A stretch of DNA of 13,288 nt, from contig VGFF01000058.1 of assembly GCA_016868955.1 (NCBI GenBank), positions 1 to 13,288 of the forward strand, written 5' to 3'. This DNA is from Armatimonadota bacterium (GTDB lineage Bacteria; Sysuimicrobiota; Sysuimicrobiia; Sysuimicrobiales; VGFF01). A program made the translations under genes and the position numbers. The notes beneath the pieces were generated by a model. It did not search any database. It was not told where the DNA came from and worked only from the letters and a program-made list of their open reading frames with translations. This document shows positions 7,688 to 13,288 of the stretch, piece by piece (position 1 is the stretch's first letter; each line of letters opens with the position of its first letter).

Positions 7688-7918
7688 TTGTTCCTCTTCA
7701 CGTTGATCGTCTTTCTCTTAGTTCTCGGCGTGTATCTGATGCTCGTGGTCGGCGGGATGTGGGACCTCGGTTCGTATCTACGGCCGGGCCACGTGGTGCA
7801 TCGGCTGCTTGCCGTTTTGAGCGTGCCGTTTCGTCGCGGAACCGCCGACGAGCGCGAGGTCGACGAAATGGCGCGCCGGCTGCGCGGCGGACCGGGATCT
7901 TGGCCACGACCTAGCTGA
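7688..7918 (+). CDS. Small single-pass membrane protein, unknown function
   Basis: I do not recognise this 76-residue protein. It starts at TTG 7688, preceded by an excellent Shine-Dalgarno sequence, GGGAGGTG at 7673-7680. Residues 2-24 are strongly hydrophobic (FLFTLIVFLLVLGVYLMLVVGG), enough for one membrane span or an uncleaved signal anchor. The rest is polar and basic, including PFRRGTADEREVDEMARRLRGG, probably cytoplasmic by the positive-inside rule. It ends 2 bases before the Nudix gene, and the two probably share an mRNA. Evidence that it is real: the ribosome-binding site, the coherent hydrophobic segment and the tight spacing. No function is suggested by sequence. Confidence 0.65.
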   Translation: MFLFTLIVFLLVLGVYLMLVVGGMWDLGSYLRPGHVVHRLLAVLSVPFRRGTADEREVDEMARRLRGGPGSWPRPS

Positions 7919-7920
7919 CC

Positions 7921-8535
7921 GTGCGCGGCCACGTGCTCGACGACGAAGTCGACGTCATCGTCGAGCGCATTCGTGTCGAACTCAGCCGCCGAACCCCGCG
8001 TACCTTGGATGATCCCCGCCAGCGCCGGGCCGCCGTCCTCATGCCGTTATACAAAGAGGGCAATCGGATTTGGACGCTGTTGACGAAGCGGACCGAGTCG
8101 GTGGCCGTCCACAAGGGTCAGATCTCTTTTCCGGGCGGACAGATCGAGCCGGAGGATCCGGACGCGCTTCACGCGGCCCTGCGTGAGACGTGGGAGGAAG
8201 TGGGTATTCTGCCGCGAGACGTAACGGTGCTCGGGCGACTCGACGACGTATCGACGGCGGTGTCGAGCTTCATCATCCAGCCCTGCGTCGGTTTGATGCC
8301 GCACCCCTATCCGTTACGGCTGCAGGCGGGCGAAATCGGCGCGGTCGTGCGCGCCCCCCTCGAATTGTTCCTCCGCCGCGACCGCATCCGGGTCGAGTAT
8401 CGCGAGCGGGACGGCGTTACCCACCCCGTCTACTTCTACGACCACGGCGAGCACGTGATCTGGGGCGCGACGGCACGCATCATTCGAGGGTTCGTGCACG
8501 CCGTCTTTCGAGAGCAAAGCGAGGACATGCCGTGA
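7921..8535 (+). CDS. Nudix hydrolase, CoA pyrophosphatase type (NudL/NUDT7-like)
   Basis: Predicted to split coenzyme A or its derivatives into 3',5'-ADP and phosphopantetheine products, or to act on a related nucleotide diphosphate. The 204-residue product carries the UPF0035/CoA-ase signature: LLTKR (53-57), then HKGQISFPGGQ (64-74). The Nudix box runs from Gly73 to RETWEEVGI (88-96), with Glu89, Glu92 and Glu93 available for metal binding. The spacing in the box is one residue longer than the textbook form, as is usual in this subfamily. GTG start, 2 bases after the small membrane protein gene; the Shine-Dalgarno sequence is weak, so coupling is likely. The 3' end overlaps the next gene's GTGA. 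Confidence 0.9.
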   Translation: MRGHVLDDEVDVIVERIRVELSRRTPRTLDDPRQRRAAVLMPLYKEGNRIWTLLTKRTESVAVHKGQISFPGGQIEPEDPDALHAALRETWEEVGILPRDVTVLGRLDDVSTAVSSFIIQPCVGLMPHPYPLRLQAGEIGAVVRAPLELFLRRDRIRVEYRERDGVTHPVYFYDHGEHVIWGATARIIRGFVHAVFREQSEDMP

Positions 8536-9284
8536 ATCGTTTCACCGACCGCGTGGTGCTCGTGACCGGCGCCGGCCGCGGCATCGGCGCGCAGATCGCG
8601 CTCGACTTCGCGCGCGAGGGCGCCCACGTGGCGGTCAACTACGCGCGGGCGCGACGGGGCGCCGAGGAGACGGCGGCCAAGATCCGGGAGATGTCCCGCC
8701 AGGCGCTGGCGATCCGTGCCGACGTCCGCAACCGTGCCGACGTCGCCGCGATGGTCGACCGAACCGAGCGGGAGCTAGGGCCGATCGACGTTCTCGTCTG
8801 CAACGCCGCGGTCTTCGTCAGCGTCGGCATTCTCGAGATCACGGATACCCTTTGGGATGAAGTGCTCGACACGAACTTGCGAAGCGTGTTCCTCTGCTGC
8901 CAGGAAGTGTTGCGCAGTATGCTTCCGCGCAAGCGGGGCGTCATCGTCAACGTCGCGTCCGGCGGTGGCATCAGCGCGTATCCGGCGTATAAGACGTCGG
9001 CGGCATACGCCGCGAGCAAAGCGGGCGTGCGGATGTTGAGCCTGCGCCTCGCGCACGAGCTCGCGCCAGCAATCCGCGTCAACGTCGTCGCCCCCGGCAT
9101 CATCGACTCGCGCCCCGAGGAGTGGACGGACGAAGGCCGCCACGCGTTGGGATCCCGCGTGCCGGCCGGACGCGTCGGCACGCGGGCCGAGGTCTCCGCC
9201 GCCGTTCGGTTCTTGGCGTCCGACGACGCGCGCCACATCACCGGCCAGACGCTGCCGGTCGATGGCGGCGTCACGATGCTCTGA
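8532..9284 (+). CDS. FabG-like SDR oxidoreductase (3-oxoacyl-[ACP] reductase family)
   Basis: Classical NAD(P)-dependent short-chain reductase of 250 residues. The cofactor motif is TGAGRGIG (12-19), and the NNAG equivalent is VCNAAVF. The catalytic residues are Ser143 (NVASGG), Tyr159 and Lys163 (AAYAASK). The C-terminus ITGQTLPVDGGVTML is standard. The family includes fatty-acid and PHB acetoacetyl-CoA reductases as well as sugar and alcohol dehydrogenases, so the substrate is open. No other fatty-acid synthesis gene is nearby, which argues against the housekeeping FabG. The GTG at 8532 overlaps the Nudix stop and has GAGGA at 8521-8525. A longer in-frame extension upstream is only the shadow of the Nudix gene. 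Confidence 0.92.
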   Translation: MNRFTDRVVLVTGAGRGIGAQIALDFAREGAHVAVNYARARRGAEETAAKIREMSRQALAIRADVRNRADVAAMVDRTERELGPIDVLVCNAAVFVSVGILEITDTLWDEVLDTNLRSVFLCCQEVLRSMLPRKRGVIVNVASGGGISAYPAYKTSAAYAASKAGVRMLSLRLAHELAPAIRVNVVAPGIIDSRPEEWTDEGRHALGSRVPAGRVGTRAEVSAAVRFLASDDARHITGQTLPVDGGVTML

Positions 9285-9286
9285 CC

Positions 9287-10153
9287 TTGCTCGGCGCCCC
9301 CCTGGTCGTCCGCCCCGACTACCACCTCCACCTGGAGCGGTACGCGCTGACGCGCGACGCGGTTCTGCGTTTCGTCGAGGTCGCGCTCGCGGCCGGCGTC
9401 ACCGAGCTCGGCTTCACCGAGCACGCGCACAACTTCGTGCAGTGCCGTACGATCTACCCTCCTGACAACGCCTGGATCCAGACCCACTGCGGCGAAGATC
9501 GCCGGCGGTGGGACATTGACGAGTACGTGCGGCTACTCGACGGCTTGCGCGCGGAAGGGCTGCCGATGAAGGTCGCCGTCGAGTGGGACTACTGTCCGGG
9601 ACAGGAGCGTGCGCTGGCGCGCTGGATCGACGCGTATCCGTGGGACTTCACGCTGGGCGCCGTGCATTGGCTGCCGGGGCGGGATGGCGGATGGTGGGGG
9701 TTCGACATGCCGGACATGGCGACGGAGTGGGCGGCGCGCTCGGTGGACGAAGTCTACGGCGCGTACTTCGAGCTCGCGACCACCGCCGTCGAGACGCGGC
9801 TGTTCGACGTCTTCGCGCATCCCGACGTCATCAAGGTGTTCGGCCACCGGCCGCGCGGTTCGATGGCCGGTCACCACGCACGGTTCGCGGCCGCGATGGC
9901 CGCGACCGATACCGCCGCCGAGATCAGCACCGCCGGATTGCGGAAACCGGTCGGCGAGCTGTATCCGGATCCGACGTTCCTCGCGGAGATCGTGCGCCGC
10001 GGCGTCGCCGTTACGATCAGCTCGGACGCACACGAGATCGCACACGTCGGATTCGCGTTCGCGGACGCCGAGGCCGCGGCCCGCGCCGCTGGTTGCACGC
10101 GAAGGACCGTCTTCACCCGGCGCGTCCGAAGCTTCAGCCCCTTCCCCGCCTAG
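9287..10153 (+). CDS. PHP-domain phosphatase, histidinol-phosphatase (HisJ/HisK)-like
   Basis: Metal-dependent phosphoesterase of the PHP superfamily, probably hydrolysing histidinol phosphate or a related small phosphate ester. The product is 288 residues. The metal-binding motifs appear in order: DYHLHLE (His13, His15), FTEHAHNF, VEWDYCPGQE, GAVHWLP, FAHPDVIK and ISSDAHE. The GAVHWLP segment matches the GSVHxL block of HisK-type enzymes. The only reasonable in-frame start is TTG at 9287, three bases after the SDR stop and without a Shine-Dalgarno sequence, so translation is probably coupled. No other histidine genes are in the window, so a different physiological substrate is possible. Confidence 0.85.
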   Translation: MLGAPLVVRPDYHLHLERYALTRDAVLRFVEVALAAGVTELGFTEHAHNFVQCRTIYPPDNAWIQTHCGEDRRRWDIDEYVRLLDGLRAEGLPMKVAVEWDYCPGQERALARWIDAYPWDFTLGAVHWLPGRDGGWWGFDMPDMATEWAARSVDEVYGAYFELATTAVETRLFDVFAHPDVIKVFGHRPRGSMAGHHARFAAAMAATDTAAEISTAGLRKPVGELYPDPTFLAEIVRRGVAVTISSDAHEIAHVGFAFADAEAAARAAGCTRRTVFTRRVRSFSPFPA

Positions 10154-10180
10154 GGCCGCGCCGCAGGGCAGGGCCGCGCC
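10152..10180 (+). repeat. Short direct repeat between convergent genes
   Basis: The 11-mer AGGGCCGCGCC occurs at 10152-10162 and again at 10170-10180, an 18-base period. It lies in the 63-base gap between the PHP gene and the convergent WYL regulator gene. No convincing terminator hairpin is seen in that gap. It is probably a chance or slippage duplication in GC-rich DNA. Confidence 0.4.
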
Positions 10181-10216
10181 AAGGGTCGCCCGTCGTGACC
10201 AAGGCTCGTGGCGCCT

Positions 10217-11128
10217 CTACCGCTTGTGGCGCTGCGCAATCTGCGTGGCCGCGCGTGCGACGGTGCTGCGCATGGCGGCCGGCTCCAGCACGCGGAACCA
10301 ATCTCCGTAGCGCAACAGACGGGACAACATGCCGCGCACGCCGGTGGGGTCGACATCGTACGTCAGCACGTGACCGCCGTCGGACTCGTGCTCGCCGACG
10401 GCGGCGGTCGCCGCTTGGACGCGCTCGATGGCCGCGATGATCGGCGGGAACCAGACGCGGATGCGGGACATGCCACGCGCGAGCGGCGGAAGCCAGGCGT
10501 CGGCGTCGGGGGCCGGCGGCAAGGTCGCCGACGATGGTCGCCACGTCGCGGCCGCGATCTCGGTGATGGGTCGAGACTGCCAGGAGTGCGCGTCGGCTGA
10601 CCACCCGATCGCGATCCATTCTCGGTGCACCCGAAGGACGAATCCAGGAAGGAACGATGGCGCGTCGACGCCGCCGAGCCTGCACGCCTCACGTTGCTCG
10701 ATGGCGCGGCGGACGCGCATGTAGGCGCGCTCCGTGGGCGATGCCAGCGTGCGGCCGCGCGCGTCCGCCTTTGGTTCCCACGCGTAGGTTTTCATCTTCG
10801 GATCGGCCGCGCTCGTGGTGATGAAGTCGGTTTGCAGGACCTTCCGATACGGTGGACTCTCCTTCGTCGCGGCCAGTGTTCCGATCAAAGCGGCCTCGGT
10901 GCCGGCGTCGATCGGAAGCTCGAAGGGAGGGACGATGGCGCCGGGCGGAAGCTCATAGCCGACGGCGCTGAGCGGCAGGAGCGGGAAACCAAAGCAGTCG
11001 AGGGCGCGTACGTCACGATAGATCGTCCGCTCGGAAACGCCCAGATGGGTGGCCAAGTCTTCGGCGCGCATGCGTCCCCTGGTCCGCAGGAGCAGCAGCA
11101 GGCCTTTTTGACGGACTTCTGGGGTCAC
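10217..11128 (-). CDS. HTH/WYL-domain transcriptional regulator (YafY/DeoR-like)
   Basis: DNA-binding regulator of the family that pairs an N-terminal winged helix with a ligand-sensing WYL domain. From the GTG at 11128 the product is 303 residues, close to the usual 310-330. The helix-turn-helix is MRAEDLATHLGVSERTIYRDVRAL (20-43; key residues Ser-Glu-Arg-Thr-Ile-Tyr-Arg-Asp). The WYL strand reads FVLRVHREWIAIGWSA, with WIA in place of WYL. The end, LLRYGDWFRVLEP followed by a helical tail, is a WCX-type extension. A TTG at 11242 would add 38 residues, but these cover the putative operator and the neighbouring promoter, so I prefer the shorter form. The gene is divergent from the MerR gene. 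The closest well-studied relatives include PafBC and DriD, which respond to DNA damage, but this assignment is not specific. Confidence 0.82.
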   Translation of the reverse strand: MTPEVRQKGLLLLLRTRGRMRAEDLATHLGVSERTIYRDVRALDCFGFPLLPLSAVGYELPPGAIVPPFELPIDAGTEAALIGTLAATKESPPYRKVLQTDFITTSAADPKMKTYAWEPKADARGRTLASPTERAYMRVRRAIEQREACRLGGVDAPSFLPGFVLRVHREWIAIGWSADAHSWQSRPITEIAAATWRPSSATLPPAPDADAWLPPLARGMSRIRVWFPPIIAAIERVQAATAAVGEHESDGGHVLTYDVDPTGVRGMLSRLLRYGDWFRVLEPAAMRSTVARAATQIAQRHKR

Positions 11129-11164
11129 GAAGTAGGATTTCGCTGTCGCGGCCGGTGCGCCTAG

Positions 11165-11197
11165 CGAACAAAGGTTCGAATGTTCGGACGAACGAAC
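11165..11197. promoter_or_regulatory. Cluster of GAAC/GTTC half-sites; LexA-like box, candidate operator
   Basis: CGAAC-AAAG-GTTCG at 11165-11178 is a perfect dyad with the GAAC-N4-GTTC core of Gram-positive and actinobacterial LexA boxes. Further half-sites follow at regular spacing: GTTC at 11182-11185, GAAC at 11190-11193 and GAAC at 11194-11197. The perfect inverted repeat GTTCG-GA-CGAAC spans 11182-11193. The cluster lies between the WYL regulator (-) and the MerR-like regulator (+). It could bind LexA, or be the autoregulatory operator of either regulator. Confidence 0.5.
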
Positions 11198-11223
11198 GTC
11201 GCATATTTCCGCCTGGAGGCCGG

Positions 11224-11232
11224 TGCTATACT
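11224..11232 (+). promoter_or_regulatory. Extended -10 promoter candidate for the MerR-like gene
   Basis: TGC-TATACT (hexamer 11227-11232) matches an extended -10 element, 41 bases upstream of the GTG start. No good -35 is seen at the expected distance. The opposite strand reads TATAGC over 11225-11230, so the same spot could also serve the divergent WYL gene. Confidence 0.45.
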
Positions 11233-11272
11233 CGGTGAGCAACTTCGGGTTCCCCCCTTTTTGGAGGCCGTA

Positions 11273-11635
11273 GTGCCAACCCCGGCAGCGCAGTTGTTTC
11301 CGATCGGTGTGGTGTCTTCCCTAACTGGACTGCGCCCGGCGACGCTACGTCGATGGGAGTTGGAGGGGCTCGTGGCACCGGTGCGGAAGGGTAGGAACCG
11401 CCTTCGGATGTACTCTTGGCGGGATATCGAGCAGATTCACCACCTGCGCTATCTCATGGAGCGGGAGAAGCTGTCGCCGCTGCAGGCCAGGGCGGCCATT
11501 CAGGAAGGCTGGCCCCGGTTCACGGGTTGGGAGTCGCGTCTTTGGGGACGCCGCGCGCGTCCCCCTCGTCGTGGCGGAAATCGAATCTCGATTTTGCCGC
11601 TTTCCCGACGGGAGTGGGAGGAGATCGAGGGCTGA
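11273..11635 (+). CDS. MerR-family regulator, GlnR/HspR-like
   Basis: One-component transcription factor of 120 residues. The N-terminal winged helix starts at LFPIGVVSSLTGLRPATLRRWELEGL (8-33), in the manner of GlnR/TnrA and HspR. The wing follows at VRKGRNRLRMYSWRDIEQI, then a dimerisation helix HHLRYLMEREKLSPLQARAAI. The C-terminal 35 residues are basic and proline/arginine-rich, with no cysteine cluster, so it is not a typical metal or redox MerR sensor. GTG 11273 is chosen for its GGAGG Shine-Dalgarno sequence at 11263-11267; the open frame extends upstream to 11180, but that part overlaps the promoter. It is followed by a strong terminator, so it is probably monocistronic. Confidence 0.85.
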   Translation: MPTPAAQLFPIGVVSSLTGLRPATLRRWELEGLVAPVRKGRNRLRMYSWRDIEQIHHLRYLMEREKLSPLQARAAIQEGWPRFTGWESRLWGRRARPPRRGGNRISILPLSRREWEEIEG

Positions 11636-11740
11636 GGCGCCGAATCCAAAGAGTACGGAGTTCCCCTGTTCCGTAACCGCAGATTTTCAGATGGACGGCC
11701 GTTTGGAGCGGCTCGGCTCGGACGTTCCAACGGTTGGCCG

Positions 11741-11775
11741 CACGAGCGTCGCCTCTGGCGACGCTCGTGTTTTTT
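11741..11775 (+). terminator. Rho-independent terminator after the MerR-like gene
   Basis: CACGAGCGTCGCC (11741-11753) pairs perfectly with GGCGACGCTCGTG (11757-11769): a 13-bp stem with a 3-base TCT loop, followed by T6 (11770-11775). It lies 106 bases past the MerR stop. The rest of the 200-base gap (11636-11835) holds two small inverted repeats, TACGGA/TCCGTA at 11654-11675 and CCAACGGTTGG at 11727-11737, but no gene. Confidence 0.9.
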
Positions 11776-11823
11776 GCGCATCTCCATTCGGTTCGATTCG
11801 GCCGTGGGCCGCGGACGCAAACT

Positions 11824-11829
11824 TATACT
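11824..11829 (+). promoter_or_regulatory. -10 element (TATACT) of the cysteine desulfurase gene; leaderless start likely
   Basis: TATACT ends 6 bases before the ATG at 11836, which is about where transcription should begin. No Shine-Dalgarno sequence is present between them. This is the geometry of a leaderless transcript. No clear -35 is seen. Confidence 0.6.
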
Positions 11830-11835
11830 GAAATC

Positions 11836-13014
11836 ATGAGGTCGATCTACCTCGATCACGCCGCGACCACGCCGGTCGATCCGGACGTCTTGGAGGCGAT
11901 GCTCCCTTACTTCAGCCGCTGGAGCGCGAATGCGGGCAGCCTGCACTCGCCCGGGCAGAAGGCGCGCGCCGCTGTGGATGCGTCCCGTCGCGCCGTCGCC
12001 GAAGCAATCGGGGCACGGCCGTCCGAGATCGTCTTCACGGGGAGCGCGACGGAGTCGAACAATTGGGCCATCGCCGGCATCGCCGCGGCACGCGCGGCGT
12101 CCCAGCCTGGTGGCCACGTGCTCGTCTCGTCCATCGAGCATCACGCCGTGCTCGGGCCTGCCGCGACGCTGGCTCGATGGGGCATCGAAGCGTCAACGAT
12201 TCCCGTGGACGCGGATGGTTCGATCGATCCGGAGGCTGTACGCGCCGCGCTCCGCGCCGACACTTTTCTCGTGTCCGTCATGCACGCGAACAACGAGATC
12301 GGCACGATCCAACCGATCGCGGAGATCGCGCGTGATGTGCGCGATCATGGGGCGATTTTTCACACCGACGCGACGCAAACCCTCGGGGCTTTGCCGGTCG
12401 ACGTCGATGCGCTGGGCGTCGATTTGTTGTCCGCATCGGCGCACAAACGGTATGGCCCGAAGGGCGTCGGCCTCCTGTACATACGCCAAGGCACGCCGAT
12501 CGCGCCGCTGCTCTACGGGGGCGCGCACGAGCGGGGCCGCCGCGCCGGCACCGAAAACGTACCGGGAATCGTCGGGTTCGCCAAAGCGCTAACGGTGGCG
12601 CTGGCTCGGCGAACCACGGAGTCGGAAAGATTGGCGGCGTTGCGCGAGCGCTTCTTCGCCGGCCTGTTGGCTGTCGACGGCGCGAGGAGGAACGGCCATG
12701 CCAGGCAGCGCCTTCCCAACAACGTCAACGTCTCCTTCTCGGGCTGCGACAGCGAGTCCCTGCTGATGGCGCTCGACATGCGGGGAATCGCCGCGTCGAG
12801 CGGATCCGCGTGCACGGCGGGAAGCCTCGAACCCTCCCATGTCCTCACGGCGATCGGGCTTCCTCCGGCGGCCGCCGCGGGAACGATTCGACTCTCGCTC
12901 GGGCGGGACACGACCGAAGCGGACGTAGACGAAACGATCACGGCGCTTCTCGAGATCGTGCCCGCGATACGGGGCACGGGGCCCGGATCGGCGCGCGCGT
13001 CGACCTTGCGCTAG
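11836..13014 (+). CDS. Cysteine desulfurase (NifS/IscS family)
   Basis: PLP-dependent enzyme that takes sulfur from cysteine for Fe-S clusters and other thio-cofactors. The product is 392 residues, the normal length. It begins YLDHAATTPVDPDVLEAM, followed by GSATESNNWAIAG. The PLP lysine is Lys204 in SASAHKRYGPKG. The sulfur-carrying cysteine is Cys326 in SSGSACTAGSLEPSHVL, the class I loop of NifS/IscS rather than the SufS type. The ATG is chosen because it sits at the predicted transcription start and the family start matches. No IscU, IscR/Rrf2 or mnmA is adjacent. The gene lies just after a terminator, so it is an independent unit, and 71 bases separate it from nuoA. Confidence 0.95.
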   Translation: MRSIYLDHAATTPVDPDVLEAMLPYFSRWSANAGSLHSPGQKARAAVDASRRAVAEAIGARPSEIVFTGSATESNNWAIAGIAAARAASQPGGHVLVSSIEHHAVLGPAATLARWGIEASTIPVDADGSIDPEAVRAALRADTFLVSVMHANNEIGTIQPIAEIARDVRDHGAIFHTDATQTLGALPVDVDALGVDLLSASAHKRYGPKGVGLLYIRQGTPIAPLLYGGAHERGRRAGTENVPGIVGFAKALTVALARRTTESERLAALRERFFAGLLAVDGARRNGHARQRLPNNVNVSFSGCDSESLLMALDMRGIAASSGSACTAGSLEPSHVLTAIGLPPAAAAGTIRLSLGRDTTEADVDETITALLEIVPAIRGTGPGSARASTLR

Positions 13015-13085
13015 TCCCCCCTGTTTTGGGATGATCGATGGGGTTCGGCCGAGGACCGGCCGAGCGGATCGATAGGAGCGTTGAA

Positions 13086-13288
13086 GTGGCGGACTACCTT
13101 CCCGTCCTGGTGCATTTCCTCGTTTCGGCCGGATTGGCAACCGCGTTGATGATGCTCCACCGCGTTGTTGCCGGGCGCTTTCCCAGTCCGGAGAAGATGG
13201 TCGCGTACGAGTCGGGGATATGGCCCGTCGGTACGGCCGAGGCTCGCGTCCCCATTCATTTCTATGTGATCGCGATGATCTTCCTGCT
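13086..13288 (+). CDS. nuoA: NADH-quinone oxidoreductase subunit A (partial, runs off window)
   Basis: Membrane subunit of respiratory complex I. The visible 67 residues begin MADYLPVLVHFLVSAGLA, with a first hydrophobic segment at about 5-28. Then come the diagnostic YESGIWPVGTAEARVPIHF and the start of helix 2 (YVIAMIFLL). NuoA is about 120 residues, so just over half is present. GTG start with AGGAG at 13074-13078, 7 bases upstream. As first gene, it probably opens the nuo operon beyond the window. A small hairpin, TCGGCC/GGCCGA (13045-13063), lies in the leader without a T tract. Confidence 0.92.
   Translation, partial: MADYLPVLVHFLVSAGLATALMMLHRVVAGRFPSPEKMVAYESGIWPVGTAEARVPIHFYVIAMIFL

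Noticed and set aside
8639..9487. Antisense frame over the FabG-like SDR
   Set aside because: Shadow product with Thr/Arg/Ser bias; the SDR on the other strand has all catalytic residues.
10152..10180. Direct repeat as an attachment site or CRISPR-like unit
   Set aside because: Only two copies of 11 bases in GC-rich DNA, with no integrase, cas gene or target gene around.
13045..13063. Hairpin before nuoA as a terminator for the desulfurase gene
   Set aside because: Only a 6-bp stem with a 7-base loop and no T tract; too weak to call.
12513..13140. Antisense frames over the cysteine desulfurase C-terminus and nuoA leader
   Set aside because: No domain features and no ribosome-binding site; opposite a conserved enzyme.

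Overview
This is a compact, high-GC bacterial chromosomal window with 15 recognisable protein genes plus one small unrecognised membrane protein. I see no RNA genes, insertion sequences, prophage or CRISPR. The lineage cannot be fixed from sequence alone. Flavin-dependent ThyX, frequent GTG/TTG starts, an apparently leaderless gene, a GAAC-N4-GTTC (LexA-like) site and the high GC point away from enterobacteria-like Proteobacteria. They fit Actinomycetota, high-GC Bacillota or candidate phyla of the Eremiobacterota/Dormibacterota type (inference).

Region 1 (1-1682, +) is a molybdate uptake operon. It holds a Mop-type TOBE protein cut by the window edge by about one base, ModA and ModB, with overlapping reading frames. 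No modC ATPase follows. Region 2 (1735-5634, +) is a tight cluster: a phenylacetate-CoA ligase-like enzyme carrying a frameshift, an MFS exporter, an SDR oxidoreductase and a GNAT acetyltransferase. ThyX (5624-6427, -) converges on it, overlapping the GNAT gene by 11 bases.

Region 3 (6428-6632) is a divergent intergenic region holding an inverted pair of DnaA-box-like sequences. It is followed by an amidohydrolase (+) that ends in a perfect 15-bp-stem hairpin. Region 4 (7688-10153, +) is a second tight run: a 76-residue membrane protein with a TTG start, a CoA-pyrophosphatase-type Nudix hydrolase, a FabG-like SDR and a PHP-domain histidinol-phosphatase-like enzyme.

Region 5 (10217-11635) is a divergent pair of regulators: an HTH/WYL regulator (-) and a MerR/GlnR-like regulator (+). 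Between them lies a cluster of GAAC/GTTC half-sites. The MerR gene is followed by a strong intrinsic terminator. Region 6 (11836-end, +) has a NifS/IscS-type cysteine desulfurase with a -10 box placed for leaderless transcription, then the 5' end of nuoA, the likely first gene of a respiratory complex I operon running out of the window.

Most of the content is ordinary metabolism. I see no convincing new multi-gene system. The points most worth a second look are the ligase frameshift, the GAAC/GTTC operator cluster between the two regulators, the DnaA-box dyad upstream of thyX, and the small membrane protein.
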